Positions 18,352 to 27,278 of a stretch of 64,000 bases of DNA are shown here, piece by piece. Source of the DNA: Luteimonas sp. BLCC-B24 (GTDB lineage Bacteria > Pseudomonadota > Gammaproteobacteria > Xanthomonadales > Xanthomonadaceae); assembly GCF_028550595.1 (NCBI RefSeq), contig NZ_JAQQGN010000004.1:222639-286638 (forward strand). The letters run 5' to 3'. The translations under genes were made by a program, and so were the position numbers. The notes beneath the pieces are model-generated. The model was given only the letters and a program-made list of their open reading frames with translations, was not told where the DNA came from and searched no databases. The number at the start of each line of letters is the position of its first letter. Within the stretch, counting starts at the first letter, position 1.

Positions 18352-19602
18352 TCACGCCGCGCCGGCGGCGCGCGAGAGGATGGCGATGACCCGGTCCTGG
18401 GCCTCGTGCGAGAGCCCCGGATACAGCGGCAGGCAGATCACCTGGTCGGCGGTGGCGTGCGCGTGCGGCAGGCGTGCGGGATCGGATGACGGCAGGCCCC
18501 GGTACATCGGAAAGCTGCTGATCAGCGGATAGAAATAGCGCCGCGCATGGATGTCCGCCTCCTTGAGGGCCCCGTAGAGGGCGTCACGCGACAGCGGGTA
18601 CTCGGGGCGCACCAGCACCGGGTAATAGGCGTAATTGCGCCGGGCCGCGTCGCTGCGGACGACGGTGATGCCGGGCATGCGGTCGAAAGCAGCGTCGTAG
18701 CGTTCCGAAATCATGCGGCGCTCGGCGAGGACGCCGTCGATGTGCTCGAGCTGCAGCAGGCCGATGGCCGCGTTGATCTCGCTCATCTTGCCGTTGATGC
18801 CGGGTGCGACGACGGTCGTCTCGTCGACGAAACCGAAGTTCTTCAAATGATCGATCCGGCGCTTGGTGCGCGCATCGGGACTGATGATGGCCCCGCCTTC
18901 GAAGGTGTTGAACACCTTCGTGGCGTGCAGGCTCAACACCGACAGGTCGCCGTGGCGGAGAATGCTGCCGCCGGCGTCCTGCACGCCGAAGGCGTGGGCG
19001 GCGTCGTAGACGACCTTCAGGCCGTAGTTGTCGGCAATCGTCTGGATCGCGTCCGTGTCGCAGGGGCGGCCGTAGCAGTGCACTGGCAGGATCGCGGTCG
19101 TCTGGGGCGTGATCGCGGCCTCGATCGCGGCGGGGTCGAGGTTGAGCGTGACCGGGTCGATGTCCACGAACACCGGCTTCATCCCGTTCCAGAGCAGCGC
19201 GTGCGACGTGGCCACGAAGCTGTAGGGCGTGGTGATGACCTCGCCGGTGATACGCAGCGCCTGCAGCGCGGTCAACAGGGCCAGGGTGCCGTTGGCGAAC
19301 AGCGAGATGTGGTCGACGCCGAGGTACTCGGCCAGTCGCCGTTCGAGGTCCCGGTGGCAGGGCCCGTTGTTGGTCAGTACCTGCCGGTCCCAGATGCCCT
19401 GCAGGTACGGGATGAACGCCTCCAGCGGTGGAAGATAGGGGCGGGTGACGTACAGCCGCTCCTGGGCGCAGTCCGCGCTGCGGACCGCGGCCGCAGGCGG
19501 CATCGGCTCGAGCGGTCCGCCGAGGAAGGCGGCGTCCGCGACGGCCCCATCGTGGAGCGCGGCCGCGCCGTGCGACAGCAGTGAGGCAGGTTCGACAGAC
19601 AT
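18352..19602 (-). CDS. DegT/DnrJ/EryC1/StrS-family aminotransferase
   Basis: PLP enzyme that converts a nucleotide-linked keto sugar to an amino sugar. 416 aa. The Schiff-base lysine is K229 in LSLHATKVFNTFEGG, with the Asp of VVYDAAHAFGV about 30 residues earlier and the conserved NGTLALLTALQAL near 104. The C-terminal HARRYFYPLISSFP is typical. There is a 50-residue N-terminal extension before the usual family start. The ATG at 19600-19602 has AGGA 6 bases upstream. First gene of the glycosylation cassette, under a sigma-54 promoter. Function is closest to VioA/FdtB/PseC-like sugar 4- or 3-transaminases; regiochemistry is unknown. Confidence 0.9.
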   Translation of the reverse strand: MSVEPASLLSHGAAALHDGAVADAAFLGGPLEPMPPAAAVRSADCAQERLYVTRPYLPPLEAFIPYLQGIWDRQVLTNNGPCHRDLERRLAEYLGVDHISLFANGTLALLTALQALRITGEVITTPYSFVATSHALLWNGMKPVFVDIDPVTLNLDPAAIEAAITPQTTAILPVHCYGRPCDTDAIQTIADNYGLKVVYDAAHAFGVQDAGGSILRHGDLSVLSLHATKVFNTFEGGAIISPDARTKRRIDHLKNFGFVDETTVVAPGINGKMSEINAAIGLLQLEHIDGVLAERRMISERYDAAFDRMPGITVVRSDAARRNYAYYPVLVRPEYPLSRDALYGALKEADIHARRYFYPLISSFPMYRGLPSSDPARLPHAHATADQVICLPLYPGLSHEAQDRVIAILSRAAGAA

Positions 19603-19650
19603 CACGGTTCCTGGCAGGGCGAGCGGTCGTCGCCTCCGATGTCTCCCTCC

Positions 19651-19666
19651 TGCAAGGGATGTGCCG
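19651..19666 (-). promoter_or_regulatory. Sigma-54 promoter of the glycosylation cassette
   Basis: Minus-strand CGGCACATCCCTTGCA, with 10 bases between GG and GC. Predicted transcription start is about 19640, so the leader before the aminotransferase ATG is about 38 bases. It lies downstream of the fliC terminator, so the cassette is transcribed independently of flagellin but shares the sigma-54 program. Confidence 0.82.
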
Positions 19667-19770
19667 TCGGCGCGACGGAACGCCGTCGCCCGTCCCGCGA
19701 CGGTTCACCGGCGCGGCGCCACGCGGCACTCCGGCCACCGTCGGCCGTGCGCCACCACACCGCAGGCACG

Positions 19771-19801
19771 AAAAAGCCCGCCTCCGTCACCGGAGGCGGG
19801 C
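19771..19801 (-). terminator. Intrinsic terminator of fliC
   Basis: An 11-bp perfect GC-rich stem (GCCCGCCTCCG / CGGAGGCGGGC) with a 4-base loop, followed on the minus strand by five T residues. It begins 28 bases after the fliC stop and separates fliC from the glycosylation cassette. Confidence 0.92.
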
Positions 19802-19828
19802 GTTCGATCACCGCATTTCGAGAATGGC

Positions 19829-20659
19829 TTACTGCAGCAGGCTGAGCACGCTCTGCGGGGCCGACTTGGCCTGCGCCAGCATCGCGGTACCGGCCTGCTG
19901 GAGGATCTGCGTGCGGGTCAGTTCCACCGTCTCCTTGGCATAGTCGGTGTCCTGGATGCGGCTGCGCGAGGCCGAGAGGTTCTCGGAGCTGGTCTGCAGG
20001 TTCGAGACGGCCGAGCTGAAGCGGTTCTGGATCGCACCGAGGTCCGCGCGGGACTCGTTGACCGACTTCAGGGCCGCATCGAGCGTATCGAGCTGGGTGG
20101 CGCCCGAACCGGCGCTCATGCTCGCGATCGAGAAGCCGCTGGACGTCACGCCGCTGAGCGCGGTCTTGATGTCGGTCAGGGTGATGTCGATCTTGTCGTT
20201 GTCGGTGGCGTTCGCGCCGACCTGGATCGAGATCGTGGTGCCGCTGCTGAGCAGCTCGGTGCCGTTGAACTTGGTGTTGTCGACGACGCGCAGGATTTCC
20301 GACTGCAGCTGGCTGACTTCCTTCTGCAGCGCGGCCTTGTCGTCGCTGCTGTTGGTGCCGTTGGCGGCCTGGACGGCCAGCTCGCGGATGCGCTGCAGGT
20401 TGTTGCCGATTTCGCCGAGGGCGCCTTCAGCGGTCTGTGCCAGCGAGATGCCGTCGTTGGCGTTGCGCGCGGCCTGGTCCATACCACGGACCTGCGCGGT
20501 CATGCGCTGCGAGATGGCGAGGCCGGCGGCGTCGTCCTTGGCGCTGTTGATGCGCAGGCCCGAGGACAGGCGCTGGATCGTCGTCGACAGCGAGGCGCTG
20601 TTGGTCGACAGGTTGCGCTGGGCGTTCAGAGCGATGGTGTTGGTGTTGATGACGGACAT
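19829..20659 (-). CDS. fliC: Flagellin
   Basis: Filament subunit, 276 aa, exported through the hook. Conserved N-terminal D0/D1 helices (MSVINTNTIALNAQRNLSTN onward) and C-terminal D1/D0 helices (DYAKETVELTRTQILQQAGTAMLAQA, ending SVLSLLQ) are joined by only about 60 residues rich in Ser and Thr (about 140-205). D2/D3 domains are absent, so this is a short flagellin. The region matching plant-perceived flg22 is residues 29-50, with Asp at position 43. The exposed Ser/Thr loop is a plausible O-glycosylation target of the neighbouring cassette. The start has GGAG about 10 bases upstream. Confidence 0.97.
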   Translation of the reverse strand: MSVINTNTIALNAQRNLSTNSASLSTTIQRLSSGLRINSAKDDAAGLAISQRMTAQVRGMDQAARNANDGISLAQTAEGALGEIGNNLQRIRELAVQAANGTNSSDDKAALQKEVSQLQSEILRVVDNTKFNGTELLSSGTTISIQVGANATDNDKIDITLTDIKTALSGVTSSGFSIASMSAGSGATQLDTLDAALKSVNESRADLGAIQNRFSSAVSNLQTSSENLSASRSRIQDTDYAKETVELTRTQILQQAGTAMLAQAKSAPQSVLSLLQ

Positions 20660-20759
20660 GATGCTGGTCTCCTGGGTTGGGAATCCGGCGCGGGAACAGG
20701 GCCTGGCCGGTGGTCTCCGCAGGGGTTGGCGCTGTGGGCCCTGTCCTCTGCTGTAACCA

Positions 20760-20786
20760 ATAACGGCGTCTCGTCGTCAAGCTTTA
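20760..20786 (-). promoter_or_regulatory. Sigma-28 (FliA) promoter of fliC
   Basis: Minus strand: TAAAGCTT, 11-base spacer, GCCGTTAT. This matches the consensus TAAAGTTT-N11-GCCGATAA at most positions. It implies a leader of roughly 95 bases before the flagellin ATG, long enough for post-transcriptional control. Confidence 0.88.
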
Positions 20787-21155
20787 ATGCTGTTTTTGCC
20801 GGCGATTCGCAGCCCGTTGCCGGACCGCTTGCATTAACGGCAGTCGCGGCCGCGGGTTTAGCGCGGCGTGGAATCGGCACCGCAGGTGGCCTCACGCCGA
20901 CGAGGACGCGCGCTGCGCACGCGCGCGCATCGCCACCGCGACGCATCGTGCGCGTCGATATGCAACGGATCGCATGCCGATGGCGGCAGGCGTGCAGTCT
21001 GGTCCGGTCATTCGCCGCCGCCGTGTGCGCCGCCCGGCGCCGACCGGCGTTTCAGCCGGGTCCGGACATCGTCGATTAACGGCGCCTTCGAAAGAACTGC
21101 GATGTTCGAGTCGACCGGCGGCACGCGGAGGCCGCCGTCGAATGGTCCAGCGTGA
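20787..21155. other. Non-coding interval between flgL and fliC
   Basis: 369 bases with no convincing gene. It contains a weak GC-rich hairpin about 20-40 bases beyond the flgL stop (CGGCGGC/GCCGCCG near 21115-21137), which lacks a U-tract but could aid flgL termination. Otherwise nothing recognisable. Confidence 0.5.
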
Positions 21156-22355
21156 TCAGCGCATGAGGTCGAACAGCGACAGCCGCTGCATCTGCGAGAA
21201 GCTCAGCTGCGCAGCTTCCAGCGCGATCTTCTCGAGATTGAAGCGCCCGATCGCATCGACATAGTCGAGATCGCGCAGTCCGGACAACGTGCTCTTGAGC
21301 GTCACATCGAGCGCACCGCGCAGCTCCGCCGCCTGATCCAGCGCCGCGAGCTGCGCGCCGCCGCTGGCGCGGGCGTCGATGAAATGGTTCTCCGCCGTCG
21401 TGATGTCGCGCATCGCGCTGCGCATGGCGTTCTGCTGCGCGGCACGCTCGGCGTCGGTGGTGGGCGAGGTCGTGAGCGCCTGCAGCAGGCCGTCCAGGGT
21501 CGCGAACACGTCGCGGGTATCGGACGGCCCGATCTGGAACGTGTCCCCGTTCGCGGGCGCGCCGCTGATCGTCAGCTGCAGACCTCCGAACGCGATGGCT
21601 TCGCCGGACGCGTACGTCCCGGTGGCCACGGCGGCGCCGCCGGCATCACGAATGGTGTAGGCGTTGCCGGTGCCGAACTCCACCTGGTAGCGCGCGCCGT
21701 TCCATGCCGACGCGTCGGTCAGCGCGAAGCCACCGATCTGACCGGTGCCGGTGTTGGCGTTCGACGCCACCGCATCGATGCGTCCGTTCCCGGTGCGCAC
21801 CCGTAGGAAGACCTCGCTGCCCGGCAGCGCGTCGGACGCGAACATCTCGGGCGCGATCTCCACCTGGCGTTGTGTCTGGTCACCGCCGTAGACCACGCTG
21901 CTGCCGCTGCGCGAGAACGGGGGATCGCCGTCCTGGGCGCCGCCGAACAGGAACCGGCCCATGCCGTCGGCGGCATTGGCGAGATCGAGCAACCCGTCGC
22001 GCAGCGTGCGCACTTCGGCCGCGATGGTCTTGCGGTCGCTGTCGGACATCGTGCCGCTGCTGGCCTGGATGGTCAGCACCTTGACCCGGCTCATGATGTC
22101 GCCCGCCTGGGTCAGCACGTTCTCCTGCATGCCGAGGCGATGGCCGACCGTGTCGCCGTTCTTGCCGAAGCGCTCGAGTTCGGCCACGGCGCGGTCCAGG
22201 CCCACCGCCGCGCCGGCCCCGACCGGGTCGTCCTTGCCGGTGTTGAGTTTCAGGGCGGTGGCGAGCTGCTGCTGCAGCTTCGCGAGCGACGCCTGGCGGG
22301 TCTGCATGCTGCTCAGCGACTGCTGGTAGCGCATGCCTGTCGAGATGCGGGTCAT
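21156..22355 (-). CDS. flgL: Flagellar hook-filament junction protein FlgL (HAP3)
   Basis: Junction protein between hook and filament. 399 aa. The flagellin-like N-terminus is RISTGMRYQQSLSSMQTRQASLAKLQQQLATALKLN, and the C-terminal helix contains YVDAIGRFNLEKIALEAAQLSFSQMQRLSLFDLM. The middle carries a beta-rich insert (about 140-280). The ATG overlaps the flgK stop by 4 bases. Last gene of the flgG-L operon. Confidence 0.95.
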   Translation of the reverse strand: MTRISTGMRYQQSLSSMQTRQASLAKLQQQLATALKLNTGKDDPVGAGAAVGLDRAVAELERFGKNGDTVGHRLGMQENVLTQAGDIMSRVKVLTIQASSGTMSDSDRKTIAAEVRTLRDGLLDLANAADGMGRFLFGGAQDGDPPFSRSGSSVVYGGDQTQRQVEIAPEMFASDALPGSEVFLRVRTGNGRIDAVASNANTGTGQIGGFALTDASAWNGARYQVEFGTGNAYTIRDAGGAAVATGTYASGEAIAFGGLQLTISGAPANGDTFQIGPSDTRDVFATLDGLLQALTTSPTTDAERAAQQNAMRSAMRDITTAENHFIDARASGGAQLAALDQAAELRGALDVTLKSTLSGLRDLDYVDAIGRFNLEKIALEAAQLSFSQMQRLSLFDLMR

Positions 22356-24229
22356 CGGCGAACGGCTCCGAGCAGGGACTGGAACAGGTTGTCGGCAGTC
22401 GAGATGAGCTGGGCGGCCGCCTGGTAGGCCTGCTGCAGGCGGAGCATGTTGGCGGCTTCCTCGTCGAGGTTGACGCCGGAAATGCTCTCGCGTGCGGCGT
22501 AGGCCTGCTCGTGCAGCGATGCCTGTGCCTCGGCGGCGTAGCTGGCGTGGCGCGCGGCCGAGCCCACCGCGGTGGTCAGACCGGAGATCGCACCGTTGAG
22601 GGTCAGCGAGCCACCGTTGAGCGCCGCCTGCGTCTCGACGCCGGCGAGCAGGGCGGCGTTGCTGTTGTTGCTCGACCCCGGCGCGGTCGGCGCCATGATG
22701 AAGCTGTCGCCGGCGCTGGGAATGCCGTCGAGGGTGAACGACCAGCCGTTGGCGCTGATCGTGTCGCCCGGTGCGTAGGCGAAGGGGCCGTTGCCGTCGA
22801 GCATGTACTGGTCGGCGTCGAGGAATTCGATGGTCGACGGGGTGCGCAGCGCCGGATCCGCGGCGTCGACGACGCGCACCGCTCGCGGCAGGCCGCTGCC
22901 GAGATTGCCCAGCGCCGCCTGGACCTGCACCGGTGCAGCCGCGGCGATCCGGGAGGGATCGGTGATCGCGACCGTCAGTCCACGTGCGGCCTGCGCCGTC
23001 GGCTCGAGCAGAAAGCGGTCACCGTCCTGCGCAGCACCGTCGAGCGCCAGCGCGACGCCGGCCACGCGCAGTGGATCGCCCGAGGCCCCGGTACCGGTGA
23101 CCGGGACCGCGACGCCGGTGGCGGCGTCGGTCGCGGTCCACGCGCCCGCCTGGAACTGCACGACCAGGTTGCGCCCGGTGATCGCGCCCAGATCGTCCAC
23201 GCTGGTCGAGAACCGGGCCGTCCCGGTGTTCGCGGCGTGCCCGCTGATGACCGGAGCGGGTACGTTGAAGAACGGTCCGCCCATGGCACCGTACTGGTCG
23301 ACGCCGGCGGCGTGGCCGGCGTTGAAGCTCGTGCCCAGCGCGAGCGCGATCCGGCCCAGTTCGGACTGGGTCTGGTCGAGGACCTGGCTGCGGAACTCCA
23401 GCAGCCCGCCGATGCCGCCCCCCATGATGCGTTCGTCGAGGCGGATCGTCTGGCCCTGGGTCTGCAGCGCGAGCTGCTGGCGCTCGGGCCGGTACGGGTC
23501 GGTGACCATCGTCAGCTGCGAGGCCTGCACCCCGACCACCAGGGCCTGGCCACCCGCGGAAAACACGTTCATCGCGCCGCCGTCCTGCTGCACGGCGGTG
23601 CCACCGGTCAGCGCCACGAGATCCCGGATGAGCTGGTCGCGGCGGTCCAGCAGGTCCGGCGCGGCGGTCTGCGCGGTGCCGATGCTGCCATTGAGACGTG
23701 CGATCTCCCCGGCGAGGCGGTTGACCTCGCCGGCACTCGCGGCGAGTCCGCTGTTCACCTCGGTCGAGAGCCGGTCGAACTGCCCCTGCAATTGCTGGAA
23801 CCGGGTGGTCAGGGCGTTCGCCTGGCCCAGCATGTTCTGCCGCTCGGCCGGCGCCGAGGCGTTCGACGACAACGCGCTGACGGAATCGAAGAAGTTCGAC
23901 CAGATGCCGGAGATGCCCGTCGCCTTGTCCGACATCAACGTGTCCACACGCGTGGACAGCGCCGCCAGGCGTTCGAGCCGCGCCAGCTCCCCCGTGCTGT
24001 CGATCAGCCGCGCATTGGCCAGGTCGTCCGCCACCCGGCGCACGTCGGTGATCTGGGTGCCGCGGCCCACGTAGCCCGCGCCGATGAACTGCGGCGAGCG
24101 CGCCTCGAAGTCCACCGTCTGCCGGCTGTAGCCGGGCGTGTTGATGTTGGCGACGTTGTGGCTGACCGTCGACAGCGCCCGCTGGAAGGCGATCAGGGCG
24201 CTGGTGCCGGTGGAGAGGATGTTGGCCAT
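22352..24229 (-). CDS. flgK: Flagellar hook-filament junction protein FlgK (HAP1)
   Basis: First hook-associated protein on the hook tip. 625 aa, usual range. The N-terminal ILSTGTSALIAFQRALSTVSHNVANINTPGYSRQ is the flagellar rod/hook signature (ANxxTxGYSRQ). A DLLDRRDQLIRDLVALTGG block occurs at about 180-200, and the C-terminus ends NMLRLQQAYQAAAQLISTADNLFQSLL. It starts 8 bases after flgJ and is coupled to flgL by an ATGA overlap. Confidence 0.96.
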   Translation of the reverse strand: MANILSTGTSALIAFQRALSTVSHNVANINTPGYSRQTVDFEARSPQFIGAGYVGRGTQITDVRRVADDLANARLIDSTGELARLERLAALSTRVDTLMSDKATGISGIWSNFFDSVSALSSNASAPAERQNMLGQANALTTRFQQLQGQFDRLSTEVNSGLAASAGEVNRLAGEIARLNGSIGTAQTAAPDLLDRRDQLIRDLVALTGGTAVQQDGGAMNVFSAGGQALVVGVQASQLTMVTDPYRPERQQLALQTQGQTIRLDERIMGGGIGGLLEFRSQVLDQTQSELGRIALALGTSFNAGHAAGVDQYGAMGGPFFNVPAPVISGHAANTGTARFSTSVDDLGAITGRNLVVQFQAGAWTATDAATGVAVPVTGTGASGDPLRVAGVALALDGAAQDGDRFLLEPTAQAARGLTVAITDPSRIAAAAPVQVQAALGNLGSGLPRAVRVVDAADPALRTPSTIEFLDADQYMLDGNGPFAYAPGDTISANGWSFTLDGIPSAGDSFIMAPTAPGSSNNSNAALLAGVETQAALNGGSLTLNGAISGLTTAVGSAARHASYAAEAQASLHEQAYAARESISGVNLDEEAANMLRLQQAYQAAAQLISTADNLFQSLLGAVRR

Positions 24230-24237
24230 GAACGGAC

Positions 24238-25428
24238 TCAGCGACGCAGGAGCGCCTGGACCGCGCGTTCGGCGGCCTCGGCGACGGTGTTTACGGCGGC
24301 GGGCGCCGCGGCGTGTGAAGCGGGCGCGGCGCCGCTACCGGCGCGTGCGAACTGGGAAATGGTCGACAGCGCACGGTCGATGGTCGGGCCGTTGGCGATC
24401 GCGCTGAGCTTGTCGGCATAGCGTGGATCGGTGGCGTAGCCGGCCTGCTGCAGCGCGGTGGCGAAGCGGCGCACGTCGCCGCCGGATTCCAGGGCCTGGC
24501 GGTAGCGTGGATTCTGTTTGAGCAGGCGCACGTAGTCGGCGAAACTCTCGGCCGGCGAGCCGTAGGCGCGGAAATCCGCACGCTCGGTGTGGCGCACGCC
24601 GTTGGTGTATTCGTGGGTGTTCACCGTCGCGCGCTCGCCGGTCCAGCCGGTGGCCTTGATGCCGAACAGGTTGTTGGCGGTGCTGCCGTCGCCGCGACGG
24701 ATGGTGCGCCGGCCCCAGCCGGTTTCGAGCGCGGCCTGGGCCACCAGGGCCTTGGCGTCGACGCCGAGTTCGCGCGCCGCGGCCTGCGCGTGCGACCAGA
24801 TTGACGCGACGAAGCGCTCGGGTGACTGCGGTGCGAAGGAGTCTGCCGCCGCGCGCGAGGCGCGCTCCAGCGCGGCGGGCGCCTGCGCCATCACCGCGCC
24901 CGCACCGCGTGCGATGCCGGTCGCGGCGTCGGCCACCGGCCGGGCGCGCTGCATCAGGGCGTCGATGAAGCCGTCCATCGGCGAGCGCGTCGACGCGTCC
25001 GAGACATGCGAGCTGTTCGACGGGCGACCGGCGATGAGATCGAGCGTCTGCGCGCCCAGCGCCTCGGGCAGGGCGCTCATGCCGGCGCCGCCGGTCAGCG
25101 GCAGACCGCCGGCCGCATCGGCCGGCGGCGCGAGGCGCGGGTCGAGTGCGGCGCCGCCGGCATCGCCGCCGCCGAGCTGGCGCGCGATCACCTTGGCGAG
25201 GCCCAGACCGTTGCCCTCGGTCATCGACTTGGCCAGCCGCTGGTCGTAGAGGTCGCGGTAGAGCTGGTTCTCGCCCGGGAACAAGGCGTCGCCGAAGCTG
25301 GCGTCGCGCATGCTCTTGATCAGCATCTGCGCGAATACACCTTCGAACTCGCGCGCGGCCTGGTCGATGCGCGCGGCATCGGGGCGCTGGGCGGGATTGA
25401 GTTCGAGCGGGGCGGACGCGATGCGCAT
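24238..25428 (-). CDS. flgJ: FlgJ: rod-capping protein with peptidoglycan hydrolase domain
   Basis: Two-domain 396-aa protein. The N-terminal rod-binding part (about 1-110) includes FEGVFAQMLIKSMRDASFGDALF. The C-terminal part (about 210-380) is a glucosaminidase/muramidase domain with FVASIWSHAQAAARELGVDAKALVAQAALETGWGRR, whose Glu in ALETGWG is the catalytic candidate. A roughly 100-residue Ala-rich linker joins them, longer than in Salmonella (316 aa). The ATG at 25426-25428 starts one base after the flgI stop. It opens the peptidoglycan for the growing rod. Confidence 0.95.
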   Translation of the reverse strand: MRIASAPLELNPAQRPDAARIDQAAREFEGVFAQMLIKSMRDASFGDALFPGENQLYRDLYDQRLAKSMTEGNGLGLAKVIARQLGGGDAGGAALDPRLAPPADAAGGLPLTGGAGMSALPEALGAQTLDLIAGRPSNSSHVSDASTRSPMDGFIDALMQRARPVADAATGIARGAGAVMAQAPAALERASRAAADSFAPQSPERFVASIWSHAQAAARELGVDAKALVAQAALETGWGRRTIRRGDGSTANNLFGIKATGWTGERATVNTHEYTNGVRHTERADFRAYGSPAESFADYVRLLKQNPRYRQALESGGDVRRFATALQQAGYATDPRYADKLSAIANGPTIDRALSTISQFARAGSGAAPASHAAAPAAVNTVAEAAERAVQALLRR

Positions 25429-25429
25429 G

Positions 25430-26551
25430 TCAGATGACCTCGAGCTCCGCGCGCAGCGCACCGGCCTGCTTGAGCGCTTCGAGAATGGCGATCAGATCAC
25501 CCGGCGCGGCGCCGACGGCGTTCACCGCGCGCACGATCTCGTCCAGCGACGTGCCGCCGGCGAACTTGAACATGCGGCTGCCGTCCTGGTTCACGGCGAT
25601 GTCCGTCTGCGGCGTGACCACGGTGCTGCCGCCGCTGAAGCCGCCGGGCTGGCTCACGCCCAGGCTCTCGGTGATGGTCACGCTGAGCGAACCGTGCGCG
25701 ATCGCCGCCGGCATCACCTTCACCAGTGCCCCCATGACCACGGTACCGGTGCGCGAATTGACGATGACCTTGGCCGGCGCGGCGCCGGCCGAGAGCTGCA
25801 CGTTCTCCACCTCGGCCAGGAAGCCGATGCGCGCGCCCGGATCGAACGGCGCGCGCACCGCGACGGTCACGCCGTCGACCGCGCGCGCGGTGCCGGGGCC
25901 GAAGCGCGCATCGAGCGCGGCCACCATGTTGCGGATCGTGCTGAAATCGCCGCGGTTGAGATTGAGCGTGAGTTCACCACTGTCGCCGAAACCGCCGTCG
26001 ACCGCGCGCTCGACCATCGCACCATTGGGAATGCGGCCCACGCTCGGCACGTTCACCGACACGCGCGAGCCGTCGCGGCCCTGCGCGCCGAAGCCGCCGA
26101 CCACCAGGCTGCCCTGGGCGATGGCGTAGACCTGGCCGTCGGCGCCCTTGAGGGGCGCCATCAGCAGCGTGCCGCCGCGCAGCGACACCGCATTGGCGAT
26201 CGAGGAGACGGTGATGTCGATCGTCTGCCCGGGCTTGGCGAACGCCGGCAGCTCGGCGTGGATCGCCACCGCGGCCACGTTCTTGAGCTGCGGGTTGACG
26301 TTCGCCGGCACCGTGACGCCCAGCTCGTTGAGCATGTTGCGCAGGCTCTGCACGGTGAAGGGCGACTGGCTGGTGCGGTCGCCGCTGCCGTCGAGACCGA
26401 CGACGAGCCCGTAGCCGACGAGCGCGTTGCCGCGCACGCCGCCGACGGTGGCGAGATCCTTGATGCGCTCCTGGGCGTGCAGCGGTGCCGCGAACGCGGC
26501 GACGGCGAGCAGAGCGAGGGGCATCAGACGGAGCAGGGAAGAGCGCGACAT
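25430..26551 (-). CDS. flgI: Flagellar P-ring protein FlgI
   Basis: Periplasmic P-ring subunit, bushing around the rod. 373 aa with a Sec signal peptide ([23 protein letters not shown]). The mature start [33 protein letters not shown] is diagnostic, as is the C-terminal [32 protein letters not shown]. Starts 20 bases after flgH. Confidence 0.97.
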   Translation of the reverse strand: MSRSSLLRLMPLALLAVAAFAAPLHAQERIKDLATVGGVRGNALVGYGLVVGLDGSGDRTSQSPFTVQSLRNMLNELGVTVPANVNPQLKNVAAVAIHAELPAFAKPGQTIDITVSSIANAVSLRGGTLLMAPLKGADGQVYAIAQGSLVVGGFGAQGRDGSRVSVNVPSVGRIPNGAMVERAVDGGFGDSGELTLNLNRGDFSTIRNMVAALDARFGPGTARAVDGVTVAVRAPFDPGARIGFLAEVENVQLSAGAAPAKVIVNSRTGTVVMGALVKVMPAAIAHGSLSVTITESLGVSQPGGFSGGSTVVTPQTDIAVNQDGSRMFKFAGGTSLDEIVRAVNAVGAAPGDLIAILEALKQAGALRAELEVI

Positions 26552-26571
26552 GGCGGTGACCCGGTGGAGAC

Positions 26572-27270
26572 TCAGTAGGGATAGAGACGCGAATGGAAGA
26601 AACGGCCGAGCCAGCCCATCGCATTGGACTGCGCGATCGCGCCCCGGCCGCCGTAGACGATGCGGGCATCGCCCACGCGGCTGGACATCACGGTGTTGTC
26701 GGGGCCGATGTCGGCCGGGCGCACGATGCCCTGCACCTGCACCAGCTCGTTGCCCTGGTTGAGACGGATCTGCTTGCTGCCTTCGACCACCAGGTTGCCG
26801 TTGGGCAGGCGCTGGACGACGGTCACCGTCACGCTGCCCTGCAGGCGGTTGCTCTGGGCGCTGCGGCCGCTGGCGTCAAAATCCCGACTGCCGCTGGCCG
26901 AGGCGCTCAGCACATCGCGGCCGCCGATCGTGACCGGTGCGCCGAACACCTGCGGCACGCCGATGTCGATGCTGCTCTCCTTGGCCACCTGGGTGCTGGC
27001 ATTGGTCTGCGCGGTGGTGTTTTCCACCAGCTGGATGGTCAGCAGGTCGCCGACGTCACGCGCGCGGCGGTCGGCGAACAGCGACATGCCGCCGTGGCCG
27101 CCGGCCTGGTAGATGGCGCCGGGCGTGGCCTGCGCGGGCAGGGCGACGACCGGCTGGATCGGCGCCATCGCCGGATACGGCCGCACGTCGCCGGCGGCGA
27201 CGCAGCCCGCCAGCAGGGCGGGCAGGGCCAGTGCGCAGGTGGGGCCGAAAAACTGGAGGCGAGAGTTCAT
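26572..27270 (-). CDS. flgH: Flagellar L-ring lipoprotein FlgH
   Basis: Outer-membrane L-ring subunit. 232 aa, lipoprotein: the lipobox LLAGC puts the acylated cysteine at residue 23. Mature protein features are [29 protein letters not shown] and the C-terminal [22 protein letters not shown] with aromatic tail [10 protein letters not shown]. The ATG at 27268-27270 was chosen because the signal and lipobox follow directly; the longer frame upstream runs through flgG. Confidence 0.96.
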   Translation of the reverse strand: MNSRLQFFGPTCALALPALLAGCVAAGDVRPYPAMAPIQPVVALPAQATPGAIYQAGGHGGMSLFADRRARDVGDLLTIQLVENTTAQTNASTQVAKESSIDIGVPQVFGAPVTIGGRDVLSASASGSRDFDASGRSAQSNRLQGSVTVTVVQRLPNGNLVVEGSKQIRLNQGNELVQVQGIVRPADIGPDNTVMSSRVGDARIVYGGRGAIAQSNAMGWLGRFFHSRLYPY

Positions 27271-27278
27271 CGCGGTGC

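Noticed and set aside
20887..21079. Coding sequence between fliC and flgL
   Set aside because: Open frames are short, Arg/Ala-rich and lack ribosome sites.
24272..24299. Sigma-28-like site inside the end of flgJ, ahead of flgK
   Set aside because: TAAACACC and GCCGAACG are 12 bases apart instead of 11, the -10 block is poor and it lies in coding DNA.
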